Under the pieces are notes generated by a model. The model searched no databases, had not been told where the DNA came from, and saw only the letters and a program-made list of their open reading frames with translations. The translations under genes were made by a program, and so were the position numbers. From the NCBI GenBank assembly GCA_035517695.1, contig DATIYI010000033.1:1-64000 (forward strand): a stretch of DNA of 64,000 bases, in the 5' to 3' direction. Shown here piece after piece: positions 42,878-50,916 of this stretch. The first letter of the stretch is position 1. The number at the start of each line of letters is the position of its first letter. Origin of the DNA: DATFVJ01 sp035517695 (GTDB lineage: Bacteria; Actinomycetota; Actinomycetes; Streptosporangiales; Streptosporangiaceae).

Positions 42878-43497
42878 CCAGGCCTTTCCCGCCCTCCAGG
42901 GGCCTCCCTGGGCGGCTCCCCGGCATGTTCTTCCTGCGACACGCCGCCGCGTGTCGCGCCGCCACGCGGCTCCCCCGCCGTCCCAGGAAGATCCACATCT
43001 GTCTCGCTGGCGCCACGGGAGGATGCGCGCCAGGACGCGAGCAGCTGCTCCTGCAGGCCGAACATCGTGGCATGTTCTTCAGGGTCGGCGTGATCGTATC
43101 CGAGCAGATGCAAAATGCCGTGGACGCACAGGAGCTCGACCTCGTCCTCGGTGCGGTGCCCCTGTGCCTGCGCCTGCCTCGCCGCGACCTGCGGGCACAG
43201 TACGACGTCGCCGAGCAGGCCAGGAACCGGCTCCGGCTCGTGCCCCCCACCCATCGCGCGGGCGCCGCTCATGTGCGGTGGCCGCAGCTCGTCCATGGGG
43301 AAGGCAAGCACGTCGGTGGGACCCGGCTCGCCCATCCACCGCTGATGCAGGTCGGTCATCGCCCGCTCGTCGACCAGCAGCACGGACAGTTCGGCGAGGG
43401 GGTGGATGCGCAGCCTGCCAAGCACGTGCGCGGCAAGTCCCGCGAGTGCCTCCTCACTGACGGCGACGCCGGATTCGTTCGCGATGTCGATACTCAA
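42874..43497 (-). CDS. ybeY: Endoribonuclease YbeY
   Basis: A metallo-RNase for 16S rRNA 3'-end maturation and ribosome quality control. The zinc site HGILHLLGYDH (HxxxHxxxxxH) is intact. SVLLVDERAMTDLHQRWMG and PTDVLAFPMDELR are the other family motifs. At 207 residues it is longer than the usual ~160 because of a ~50-residue Gly/Glu/Arg-rich tail after LASWRASSRGA. The ATG is at 43497, and the stop overlaps the start of the CorC-like gene. phoH lies 38 bases upstream. Era, which works on the same rRNA end, is nearby. Confidence 0.93.
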   Translation of the reverse strand: MSIDIANESGVAVSEEALAGLAAHVLGRLRIHPLAELSVLLVDERAMTDLHQRWMGEPGPTDVLAFPMDELRPPHMSGARAMGGGHEPEPVPGLLGDVVLCPQVAARQAQAQGHRTEDEVELLCVHGILHLLGYDHADPEEHATMFGLQEQLLASWRASSRGASETDVDLPGTAGEPRGGATRGGVSQEEHAGEPPREAPGGRERPG

Positions 43498-43535
43498 TGG
43501 CTACTCGCACTCACCTGCGGCCTCATCAGGCCCGG

Positions 43536-44744
43536 TCACCGCCCACGTTTGCGCTGGCCGCGCTGGAGGCGTGTGCCCTGCTGGCCCGCGGCGAGCGTGC
43601 CAGCAGGCTTGCTGCGGGCGTCATACCGCTCGTACGCGTCGACGATGTCACCGACCAGCCGGTGCCGCACAACGTCGTGGCTGGTCAGCCGGGTGAAATG
43701 AATATCGTCCAGGCCTTCGAGAATTTCTTGCACCACACGCAGGCCACTGGGCTGCCCAGCCGGCAGGTCAACCTGCGTCACGTCGCCTGTGACCACGACT
43801 TTCGACCCGAACCCGAGCCGGGTGAGGAACATCTTCATCTGCTCAGGCGAGGTGTTCTGCGCCTCGTCCAGAATGATGAACGAGTCGTTCAGGGTGCGGC
43901 CGCGCATGTAGGCGAGCGGTGCGATCTCGATCGTGCCAGCCGACGTCAGCCGCGGGATCGAGTCTGGATCGATCATGTCGTGCAGGGCGTCATACAGCGG
44001 TCGCAGGTAAGGATCGATCTTCTCGTAGAGCGTTCCAGGGAGAAAGCCGAGACGCTCGCCAGCCTCCACGGCTGGCCTGGTCAGAATGATCCGGTTGACC
44101 TGCTTGGCCTGCAGCGCCTTCACGGCCTTCGCCATGGCCAGGTACGTCTTCCCGGTGCCCGCAGGACCGATGGCGAACACGATCGTGTGATGATCGATCG
44201 CATCGACGTAGCGCTTCTGGTTCACCGTTTTCGGGCGGATCGTCCGGCCGCGGGAGGACAGTATGTCCAGTGTGAGCACGTCGGCCGGGCGCTCGCCGCC
44301 GCCGCGGCGCAGCATCGACAAGCTCCGCTCCACGGCGTCCGCGGACAGTTCCGCGCCGCTGCCCAGAAGCTCGATCAATTCCTCAAACAGCCTCGTGACC
44401 AGGGCATTTTCATATGGTTGCCCAGTGACAGTGATCTCGTTACCCCGCACGTGGATGTCGGCGTCGAATCCACGCTCGATAACGTGCAGGAGTTCATCCC
44501 CCGAACCCAGCAGGCTGACCATTGAATGGTCACCGGGAACTACGATCTTGACTTGGGACCGTCCGTCCCCGGTGCTCGGCCGTGGCTGTGGCGTGGTGCT
44601 CTCCTCGCGCGCCGCACTTACGACGGTCCTTTCACCGCGAGTGCGGGAATCACTCGATGAATCGGCCAATACTCGTTTCTCCGCCCGCTCTGCTGGCCAA
44701 GGAGACGACCCCCGGCTCCCCCACAGGCCCACGCTCGCGTGCAC
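43536..44744 (-). CDS. phoH: PhoH-like ATPase
   Basis: A P-loop ATPase of the PhoH family, thought to act in RNA metabolism together with YbeY. Walker A is IGPAGTGKTYLAMAKAVKAL and Walker B is FIILDEAQNTSPEQMKMFLTR. RLGFGSKVVVTGDVTQVDLP and the N-terminal KH-like segment (HVIERGFDADIHVRGNEITV) complete the family pattern. The conserved part starts around VKIVVPGDHSM. No ATG lies between it and GTG 44744, and the first ~60 codons have weaker codon bias, so the true start may be an internal TTG (near ADSSSDSRTRG). ybeY follows 38 bases after the stop, consistent with the conserved phoH-ybeY pair. Confidence 0.9.
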   Translation of the reverse strand: MHASVGLWGSRGSSPWPAERAEKRVLADSSSDSRTRGERTVVSAAREESTTPQPRPSTGDGRSQVKIVVPGDHSMVSLLGSGDELLHVIERGFDADIHVRGNEITVTGQPYENALVTRLFEELIELLGSGAELSADAVERSLSMLRRGGGERPADVLTLDILSSRGRTIRPKTVNQKRYVDAIDHHTIVFAIGPAGTGKTYLAMAKAVKALQAKQVNRIILTRPAVEAGERLGFLPGTLYEKIDPYLRPLYDALHDMIDPDSIPRLTSAGTIEIAPLAYMRGRTLNDSFIILDEAQNTSPEQMKMFLTRLGFGSKVVVTGDVTQVDLPAGQPSGLRVVQEILEGLDDIHFTRLTSHDVVRHRLVGDIVDAYERYDARSKPAGTLAAGQQGTRLQRGQRKRGR

Positions 44745-44794
44745 CTACCATGCTAGCGGCTTGGCAGCCGCGAACATGGTAGCGGCTTGGCAGT

Positions 44795-44866
44795 GCTCCG
44801 GACAGCAGCGCTCCGGACAGCAGCGCTCCCGACAGCAGCGCTCCCGACAGCAGCGCTCCGGACAGA
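44795..44866. repeat. 15-bp tandem repeat between phoH and the HIT gene
   Basis: Almost five copies of GCTCCGGACAGCAGC (two with CTCCC instead of CTCCG). Just upstream, TAGCGGCTTGGCAG occurs twice (44754 and 44780 area). No gene lies in this 188-base gap. Confidence 0.9.
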
Positions 44867-44932
44867 CTCGTCTACAGGAGCATTTACCGGCCGCTAGCCG
44901 GCACTACCCGGCGCCACCAGCCAGCCGCCCGC

Positions 44933-45277
44933 TTAGCCAGGCGGCCAGGCCATGGCACGGCCGCCAAGTACGTGGACGTGCGCATGGAAAACTGTCTGAC
45001 CGGCGCGCGAACCTGTGTTGAAAACCAGACGATAACCATCGTCGCTGACACCCTCGGCCATTGCCACTCGATGCGCCTGACCGACCACCTCAGCGAGCAG
45101 GCCGTCGGCAGCCCCGGCCAGCGCTGCCGCGTCCGGATGGTGTTCCTTCGGGATGACAAGCACATGGACGGGAGCCTGTGGGTTGATATCACGGAACGCC
45201 ATCGTGCGGTGGCTCTCCATAACCCGCTCAGCTGGGAGCTCACCGGCAGCAATCTTGCAGAACAAGCAGTCAGGCAC
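44933..45277 (-). CDS. HIT-family nucleotide-binding protein
   Basis: A histidine-triad hydrolase or transferase of 114 residues in the HinT branch, which cleaves adenosine phosphoramidates. CLFCKIAAGELPAERVMES opens the protein, HVLVIPKEHHPDAAALAG follows, and the triad FHAHVHVLGG (HxHxH) gives the nucleophilic His. Two N-terminal cysteines (CLFC) resemble the zinc-binding HIT proteins of this group. GTG 45277 is the only start that fits. It lies upstream of phoH on the same strand, separated by a 15-bp repeat array, and in many actinobacteria HIT, phoH and ybeY are neighbours. Confidence 0.88.
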   Translation of the reverse strand: MPDCLFCKIAAGELPAERVMESHRTMAFRDINPQAPVHVLVIPKEHHPDAAALAGAADGLLAEVVGQAHRVAMAEGVSDDGYRLVFNTGSRAGQTVFHAHVHVLGGRAMAWPPG

Positions 45278-45755
45278 CTAAAGATCGTATCCGCTGCGGC
45301 TGCGCACCGCGAACCGGCCCGAACGCACCGTTGTTGGAACATGTGTGTAAGCCGCACACGTTGTGGCCGCCCACCATATTCTTGGCTTGTCCATGGTGGA
45401 GCGAGCGTTCATGGGGTTGCCTGTAGCGCGAGCGCCCAGCGGGCTACCCGTCGCGAGCGGTAGCTAGGCCAGGGGACCCCTGGTGCGCATACCTTGCTGT
45501 GATTACGATTTCGTGAAAACCCGCCGCAATCACCGCATGGCCGCGACAAAGGAAAGAGCACGTCAGCCGGGTGGCCGGACAGAGGCGGGCGGCGCGGAGT
45601 CGGCAGGGGTGGCGTTGAAGCATGACCGAGCAGCGGCGATCGACGGCCGGGAGACCGCCGAATATAAGTGTCGGCTCAGCCAGCGGCCGGGATCAGCGGG
45701 TTAGGACGCATGCCAGCAGCGTCCGCGCGGGACACGGGCCCGCGGCCAGGCGGCA

Positions 45756-45850
45756 ACGTGGCGCCGTCACGGGGCGCGAACACGGCGAACACGGCGCCGT
45801 CACGGCGCGCGAAGACGGCGAACACGGCGCCGTCACGGCGCGCGAACACG
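45756..45850. repeat. 33-bp tandem repeat
   Basis: Nearly three copies of a 33-base unit containing CGGCGAACACGGCGCCGTCA. Copies at 45783-45815 and 45816-45848 are almost identical; a partial copy precedes them. The unit length is a multiple of 3, so it is open in several frames, but no gene is supported. Confidence 0.85.
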
Positions 45851-46004
45851 CCGAGGCTCGCACGCAACCGTGCCGACAATGGTGCCGATACGGCGAGGCA
45901 GCGGCGAGCAGGCGATGTGCTCATCACACGGAACGTGCTGCCCTCGTGGGCACGCTGCGTGCTCCCCTGGTGCGCTCGACGGCGCGCCGGACGTTAACCG
46001 CACC

Positions 46005-46130
46005 CTCTCCAGGCACTCCCAGGCGCCCAGGTACTCCTAGGCGCCCAGGTACTCCCAGGCGCCCAGGCGCTCCTAGGCATCCAGGCACTCCCAGGAATCC
46101 AGGCACTCCTGCGGATGATCCAGGCACTCC
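46005..46130. repeat. 18-bp-class repeat upstream of the ECF sigma factor
   Basis: Degenerate head-to-tail copies of units like CAGGCGCCCAGGTACTCC and CCAGGCACTCC, about seven, ending ~40 bases before the sigma factor start. The array occupies the likely promoter or leader region. Confidence 0.85.
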
Positions 46131-46171
46131 TCGGCCACCGGTTGCCTGGACCCGGACAACGCCGAACAGCC

Positions 46172-46759
46172 ATGACCATCGGTGAACCTAGCGGCAAGGC
46201 CGCGCGTCACACTGACGTGACCGAAACCCTTGTGGCGGGAAGCGTTATGGGTTCGATCGCGGCCGAGCAGTTTTCCGACGATGCGGTGTGCGCGCTGTAT
46301 AGCGCGAACTATCAGTCGCTGGTGCGCTTGGCGGCGATTCTTGTCCGTGACGCCGCCACCGCGGAGGAGGTCGTGCAGGACGCGTTCGTGGCGATGCACG
46401 CAGCCTGGCGGCGGCTGCGTGACGGCGACAAGGCGCTTTCTTATCTGCGCCAATCGGTGGTCAACCGATCCCGGTCGGTGCTGCGGCATAGGGCGGTGGT
46501 GGATAAGTACGCGCCGAAACCGGCGCCGGACGCGCCAAGCGCCGAACTGGGGGCGATTGCCTTGCTGGAGCGGTCGGCGGTCATCGCCGCGCTGCGGGAT
46601 CTGCCCGCCCGCCAGCGGGAGGCGCTGGTGCTGCGCTACTACGCGGATCTGTCGGAAGCGCAGATCGCAACCACCATGGGGATCAGCAAGGGAGCGGTGA
46701 AAAGTCACACGGCGCGGGGCATGGCCGCGCTCCGCAGCGTGCTGGAGCAGGAGTCATGA
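46172..46759 (+). CDS. ECF sigma factor, SigE/SigM-like
   Basis: An extracytoplasmic-function sigma factor of ~195 residues. Region 2 is CALYSANYQSLVRLAAILVR with EEVVQDAFVAMHAAWRRL, for core binding and -10 recognition. Region 4 is LPARQREALVLRYYADLSEA with ISKGAVKSHTARGMAAL, for -35 recognition. Region 3 is absent, as in all ECF factors. ATG 46172 is used, but ATG 46247 (MGSIAAEQFSDDAV) and a GTG between them are also possible because the first ~25 residues are unconserved. The TGA overlaps the start of the following membrane protein gene (ATGA), so the two are translationally coupled, as is usual for a sigma factor and its partner or regulator. Confidence 0.88.
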   Translation: MTIGEPSGKAARHTDVTETLVAGSVMGSIAAEQFSDDAVCALYSANYQSLVRLAAILVRDAATAEEVVQDAFVAMHAAWRRLRDGDKALSYLRQSVVNRSRSVLRHRAVVDKYAPKPAPDAPSAELGAIALLERSAVIAALRDLPARQREALVLRYYADLSEAQIATTMGISKGAVKSHTARGMAALRSVLEQES

Positions 46760-47700
46760 CCGAACCGGAACCAGACTACGGCGAGCGCCTGCGCCGTGCG
46801 TTGCACGCGGCCGCAGACAGCGTCGTGCCCTCCGAGGACGGCCTGGAGCGGATCCGCAGCAGGATCGCGCACGAGCGGGCCCCGGACAGCTTCGGCCTGT
46901 TCCTTGGCTGGCTGCGATCCGCCCTCGCCGACCTGCGGACCGGCCTGCCCGATCTGCGGCCGGCAGTCGCGGCCATCAAGTCTGTCTTGCTGCCCGCCAT
47001 CGCGTCGGTGCTGTCGGCCATCGCCTCGATCGCGGTGGCCCTGAGGTCCTCCGTGCCCGGCCGGCTGCGCGCAGGCGAAGGCTGGCTGCGCCCGGTACTT
47101 GCCACCGGCGGAGCCGTCCTCATCGCCGTTTCTGTGACGGTCCTCGCTGTGCCCGGCCTGCGGCAGGGTGTAGGTGTCACGGTCGGATTGACAACCCCGG
47201 ACAGCCAAAGCGGGCAGCAAGTGGGCGGTCAAGGAGGCAGCCAGGGATCGGGCCAGCAAGGGGTCGCACCGCCGGTAACGTCCAGTCCGCCACAGTCGGC
47301 CTTCAGCACATCGAGTCAACCGGCCATCATCGCGTCCGCGACCCCGTGCGAGTCCAGCGCGACGCCTGCAACGAGCCGGGCCCACCCCTCGCCCAGCGCG
47401 AGCGCGACAAGAGGAGCATGCACGGGAACGACAAAGGCTGCCTCGCGCGCCGCATCGAAGCCCACACCGACAAAGACAAAGACAAAGACAAAGACAAAGA
47501 CAAAGTCCCCGACACCCACTAGGTCGCCGAAAGCGACAAAGTCCCCGACACCCACTAGGTCGCCGAAAGCGACAAAGTCGCCGAAACCGACACCCTCGCC
47601 GACGCCGTCCGTCTCGTCGTGGTCGCCGTCACCCTGGCCGTCCGCCAGCCCGGACAGGCACAAATCGGCACGAGCGACGCACACCCTGACCACGCCCTAA
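46756..47700 (+). CDS. Membrane protein coupled to the ECF sigma factor, putative anti-sigma
   Basis: A 314-residue protein with a short cytosolic N-terminus (YGERLRRALHAAADSV, VVPSEDGLERIRSRI), one or two hydrophobic segments (notably LATGGAVLIAVSVTVLAV), then a Gln/Gly/Ser-rich and finally a Thr/Lys/Pro/Ser-rich tail. The tail carries a TKTKTKTKTK run and two SPTPTRSPKATK units made by short DNA repeats (about 47472-47600). The gene overlaps the sigma stop, so it is probably its membrane-bound regulator. No zinc-binding anti-sigma motif (HxxxCxxC) is visible, so if it is an anti-sigma factor it belongs to the non-zinc kind that follows SigE-family factors. The extracytoplasmic tail resembles a cell-wall-spanning linker. 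Confidence 0.65.
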   Translation: MTEPEPDYGERLRRALHAAADSVVPSEDGLERIRSRIAHERAPDSFGLFLGWLRSALADLRTGLPDLRPAVAAIKSVLLPAIASVLSAIASIAVALRSSVPGRLRAGEGWLRPVLATGGAVLIAVSVTVLAVPGLRQGVGVTVGLTTPDSQSGQQVGGQGGSQGSGQQGVAPPVTSSPPQSAFSTSSQPAIIASATPCESSATPATSRAHPSPSASATRGACTGTTKAASRAASKPTPTKTKTKTKTKTKSPTPTRSPKATKSPTPTRSPKATKSPKPTPSPTPSVSSWSPSPWPSASPDRHKSARATHTLTTP

Positions 47701-47752
47701 CCCGCGGCCTGAAGGATTGGAGCGCCCCCGACGGGCGGGTCGAGGAGTCACT

Positions 47753-48484
47753 TCACCATCGGCCGGTACGGCTGAGGAGCACCGCCGCTGCTACCGCGCC
47801 GGCCGTTGAGGTACGGAGCACCGATGGGCCGAGCCTGGCGGGCACCGCGCCCGCGGCGGCGAATGCGCTGCCCTCCGCCTCGGTGATGCCGCCTTCCGGC
47901 CCGGCGATGAGGATCACATTTCCCGTTCCGGGCATCCGCACATCGGCGAGCCGCGTGCTCGTGCCAGGTTCGAGCAGGACAGAGCAGGTGGCCGCCTTGA
48001 TCATCGCGGCCACCTCGTGCGTCACCGCCGGCTGCGTGACATCGGGCAGCCACGCCCGCCTCGCCTGCTTCGCCGCCTCGCGTGCGGTATCACGCCAACG
48101 GGAAACGGCTTTCTCGCCCCGCGCGCCCTGCCATCGCGGTATGGAACGCTCCGCCGCCCACGGGACGATAACGTCCACCCCGGCCTCCGTCATCAACTCG
48201 ACCGCGAGCTCTCCCCTGCTGCCTTTCGGGATCGCCTGAACGACGGCGAGGGCGGGCTCTGGCTGCGGCTGCGTGTGCCGTGTCACGACCCTGAGATCCA
48301 GGCGCCCCTGCGCTGTTCTGATCACGACGCACTCGGCGATCTGCCCGGCGCCGTCCGTCAGATCAACCCGCTCGCCAGGCCTGATTCTCCGCACCGTCGC
48401 CGCGTGCCTGCCCTCGGCGCCGGCCAGCACCACGTTGTCCGCGCCGAGTTTGGAGGGCTCGGCAAGGAAGACGGGCGCGCTCAG
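47753..48484 (-). CDS. rsmE: 16S rRNA (uracil-1498-N3) methyltransferase
   Basis: A SPOUT-fold enzyme methylating U1498 of 16S rRNA. The C-terminal knot has VILIAGPEGGITEAEGSAF and ARLGPSVLRTSTAGAVAAA, which bind S-adenosylmethionine. The upstream part has VVQAIPKGSRGELAVELMTE and ERSIPRWQ. Homologues begin with a PVF-AEP segment; that segment is in frame here (APVFLAEPSKLGADNVVLAG), but no ATG, GTG or TTG precedes it before the dnaJ stop. The proposed start is therefore CTG 48484, with a GGGGGC run upstream. GTG 48433 would remove the conserved N-terminus. It is the third gene of hrcA-dnaJ-rsmE, 21 bases after dnaJ, in its usual position. Confidence 0.85.
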   Translation of the reverse strand: MSAPVFLAEPSKLGADNVVLAGAEGRHAATVRRIRPGERVDLTDGAGQIAECVVIRTAQGRLDLRVVTRHTQPQPEPALAVVQAIPKGSRGELAVELMTEAGVDVIVPWAAERSIPRWQGARGEKAVSRWRDTAREAAKQARRAWLPDVTQPAVTHEVAAMIKAATCSVLLEPGTSTRLADVRMPGTGNVILIAGPEGGITEAEGSAFAAAGAVPARLGPSVLRTSTAGAVAAAVLLSRTGRW

Positions 48485-48505
48485 GGCAGCCCCCGCGCGT
48501 GCGCG

Positions 48506-49639
48506 CTAACGGCCGTTGAAGGCATCGCGCAGCCGGGAAAACAATCCCTGCGATCCAGGCGCGAACTTGCCAGGAGGCGCTTCCTCGCCGCGCAGCCGGG
48601 CCAATTCACGCAACAGGTGCTCCTGCTCCGCATCCAGCTTGGTGGGCGTCTCGACGGTCACATGTATTACCAGGTCGCCGCGGCCGCTGTCGTTCAGGTG
48701 CTGCATGCCCTTGCCGTACAACGGGATCGCCTGACCAGATTGGCTGCCAGGCCGGATATCGACCTGCTGCTTGCCATCCAGGGTTTCCACCGACAGCGTC
48801 GCGCCGAGGGCGGCGGCAGCCATCGGGATCGTCAACGTGCAGTGCAGGTCGTCGCCGCGCCGTTCGAAAATCGGGTGCGGGCGCTGCACGATTTCGAGGA
48901 ACAGGTCACCTGGCGGCCCGCCGCCTGGGCCGACCTCGCCTTCCCCGGCGAGCTGGATGTGCGTTCCATCCTCCACGCCAGCCGGGATCGGCACCTTGAT
49001 GGTACGGCGGGTACGGACCCGGCCATCCCCGTCGCATTCGGGACACGGATGGTGAATCACCGTGCCGTGCCCACCACACCGTGGACACGGCCGGGTGGTC
49101 ATCACCTGGCCGAGGAAGGAGCGGGTCACCTGGCTCACCTCGCCGCGCCCGCCGCAGACCTCGCATGTCTCCGGATGTGTCCCTGGCGCCGTGCCCTCAC
49201 CCGAGCAGGTGGGGCAGACGACCGCCGTGTTGACCACTAGTTCCCTGGTGGTGCCGAAAGCGCATTCGGCGAGATCGAGTTCGACCCGCAGCGTCGCGTT
49301 CCTGCCCCTGCGTGCCCTGCTGCGTGGCCCGCGTGAACCCGCGCCGGCCCCGAAGAAAGCGTCCATGATGTCGCTGAACGGGAACCCGGCGGCAAAGCCG
49401 CCCGGCCCGGCAGCGCCGGTCGGGGCGAACGGGTCGGCGCCCAGGTCGTACATCTGACGCTTCTCGGCGTCCGAGAGCACCTCATACGCCTGGGTGATCT
49501 CCTTGAACCGTTCCTGGGTCTGCGGGTCCGGGTTGACGTCCGGGTGCAGCTCACGCGCGAGCCTGCGATAGGCCTTCTTGATCTCGTCCTGGCTAGCATC
49601 GCGCCGGACGCCGAGCACCGCGTAGTAGTCGGTCGCCAC
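48506..49639 (-). CDS. dnaJ: Chaperone protein DnaJ
   Basis: Hsp40 co-chaperone that delivers substrates to DnaK and stimulates its ATPase. The J domain (YYAVLGVRRDASQDEIKKAY with HPD in ARELHPDVNPD), a Gly/Phe-rich stretch, the zinc domain with four CxxCxGxG repeats (CPTCSGEG, CEVCGGRGE, CPRCGGHG, CPECDGDG), and the C-terminal substrate domains are all present in 377 residues. GTG 49639 shares one base with the hrcA TAG (TAGTG), so the genes are coupled. As the second gene of a CIRCE-controlled operon it is expected to be heat-inducible. Actinobacteria often have a second dnaJ beside dnaK; this is the hrcA-linked copy. Confidence 0.95.
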   Translation of the reverse strand: MATDYYAVLGVRRDASQDEIKKAYRRLARELHPDVNPDPQTQERFKEITQAYEVLSDAEKRQMYDLGADPFAPTGAAGPGGFAAGFPFSDIMDAFFGAGAGSRGPRSRARRGRNATLRVELDLAECAFGTTRELVVNTAVVCPTCSGEGTAPGTHPETCEVCGGRGEVSQVTRSFLGQVMTTRPCPRCGGHGTVIHHPCPECDGDGRVRTRRTIKVPIPAGVEDGTHIQLAGEGEVGPGGGPPGDLFLEIVQRPHPIFERRGDDLHCTLTIPMAAAALGATLSVETLDGKQQVDIRPGSQSGQAIPLYGKGMQHLNDSGRGDLVIHVTVETPTKLDAEQEHLLRELARLRGEEAPPGKFAPGSQGLFSRLRDAFNGR

Positions 49640-50655
49640 TACGACCCCGCCAGAATCTGGCTCACGTACCGTGCGACAGCCCGCACGGCCGCCATCGCAC
49701 CGGGATAGTCCATCCGGGTCGGCCCGAGCACGCCGAGCCTCGCCACAACCTGGTCTCCCCCGCCGTAACCAGTCGTCACCACCGACGTGCCTCGCAATCC
49801 CTCTACCGGGTTCTCCGCGCCGATCCGCACCGTAACCGAGGCGGGTTCGGCCGCCTCACCCAGCAGGCGAATCAGCACCACCTGCTCCTCGAGCGCCTCG
49901 AGGACCTCACGCAGGCCAATGGACAAGTCCGCAGCGGCGGCCAGGTTGGCCGCGCCGCCGAACACGACCCTCCCGTCGTGGTTCTCGACAAGTATCTCCA
50001 GAATCGCGGAGAACACCGCCACGGCATTCGGCCTCGCGGCCGGCTCCAGCCTGTCCGGCAGGCTAGACACGATGCGCGGCGCATCGGTGATCCAACGCCC
50101 ATCGAGCGACGCGTTGAGCACGGCACGCAGATGCGCGATCTCGTCATCGGTCATCGCGTCGGGAAGGTCGACCGCGCGCTGCTCCACGTGGCCGCTACCA
50201 GTGATCAGGACAAGGAGCAGCCGCCGGCCCGCGAGCGGCACGAGCTCAACATGCCGGACCGCCGACCTCGTCAACGACGGGTACTGGACCACCGCGACCT
50301 GCCGGGTTAGCTGGGCAAGCAGCCGGACAGTACGGGTGACCACGTCATCAAGGTCGTACGCACCCGCGAGGAACGTCTCGATCGCCCGCCGCTCCGCCAC
50401 CGACAGCGGCTTAACGCCAGACAACCGGTCCACAAACAGGCGATAGCCCTTGTCAGTCGGCACCCGGCCCGCGCTCGTGTGCGGTTGCGTGATGTAACCC
50501 TGCTCCTCGAGTATGGCCATGTCATTGCGGATGGTCGCCGGGGACACGTCCAGACTGTGCCGGTCGACAAGGGCCTTCGAGCCGACCGGCTCGTTGGTGG
50601 ACACGTAATCCTCGACGATTGTGCGCAGCACCTCTAGCTTGCGGTCGTCGAGCAC
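49639..50655 (-). CDS. hrcA: Heat-inducible transcription repressor HrcA
   Basis: The repressor of class I heat-shock genes, which binds CIRCE and depends on GroEL for activity. The 338-residue protein has the N-terminal winged helix (LDDRKLEVLRTIVEDYVSTN, then VSPATIRNDMAILEEQGYI and PHTSAGRVPTDKGYR) and the GAF-like domain with a C-terminal dimerisation region (GRVVFGGAANLAAAADLSIG). GTG 50655 is preceded by AAGGAGGTGA, a perfect ribosome binding site, so the start is secure. A CIRCE element overlaps that site, indicating autoregulation of hrcA-dnaJ-rsmE. The end overlaps dnaJ by one base. Confidence 0.96.
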   Translation of the reverse strand: MLDDRKLEVLRTIVEDYVSTNEPVGSKALVDRHSLDVSPATIRNDMAILEEQGYITQPHTSAGRVPTDKGYRLFVDRLSGVKPLSVAERRAIETFLAGAYDLDDVVTRTVRLLAQLTRQVAVVQYPSLTRSAVRHVELVPLAGRRLLLVLITGSGHVEQRAVDLPDAMTDDEIAHLRAVLNASLDGRWITDAPRIVSSLPDRLEPAARPNAVAVFSAILEILVENHDGRVVFGGAANLAAAADLSIGLREVLEALEEQVVLIRLLGEAAEPASVTVRIGAENPVEGLRGTSVVTTGYGGGDQVVARLGVLGPTRMDYPGAMAAVRAVARYVSQILAGS

Positions 50656-50666
50656 GTGCTCACCTC

Positions 50667-50695
50667 CTTGGCACTCATAACTCCCGAGTGCCAAG
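50667..50695. promoter_or_regulatory. CIRCE operator upstream of hrcA
   Basis: CTTGGCACTC-N9-GAGTGCCAAG: perfect 10-bp arms with the canonical 9-base spacer. It differs from the TTAGCACTC consensus at one position per arm, changed symmetrically. The arm nearest hrcA overlaps the AAGGAGG ribosome binding site, so HrcA bound here would block the leader, and in RNA the hairpin may mask the site. Confidence 0.93.
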
Positions 50696-50916
50696 TGTAT
50701 TGCGCGACTAAGGCTCCTCGACAGTGGACTATCCGTAGCAGCAAATCTCCTACTCTATGGAAGAACCACCGGCGCGGCGCTTCCGTTCCCGCGCGGCCAG
50801 GCCGGTGTTTGAGGTAGCGTCCGGGCGCGGGGCTAGCGCGGCAAAGCGCGCGGACCCGTGCAGAACGCTAGGCAGCGGACGTGGATCAGCGTGGCGGCCA
50901 AGGGCGAAGGGCGGTT

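Larger units (their letters stand above)
45278..46171. other. Long gap with two tandem-repeat arrays
   Basis: About 890 bases between the divergent HIT gene and the ECF sigma factor gene. It should hold promoters for both. 45756-45850 and 46005-46130 are tandem repeats (listed separately). The open frames that cross them have repetitive products and no recognised family. 45300-45700 shows nothing supported. Confidence 0.55.

Noticed and set aside
10651..46130. Repeat arrays considered as CRISPR
   Set aside because: Units are adjacent with no unique spacers of constant length, are too short, and there are no cas genes nearby. They are minisatellites.
45622..46185. 187-codon plus-strand frame with PGTPRR repeats before the ECF sigma gene
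   Set aside because: The product consists of repeat translations and overlaps the sigma factor start. No ribosome binding site or similarity.
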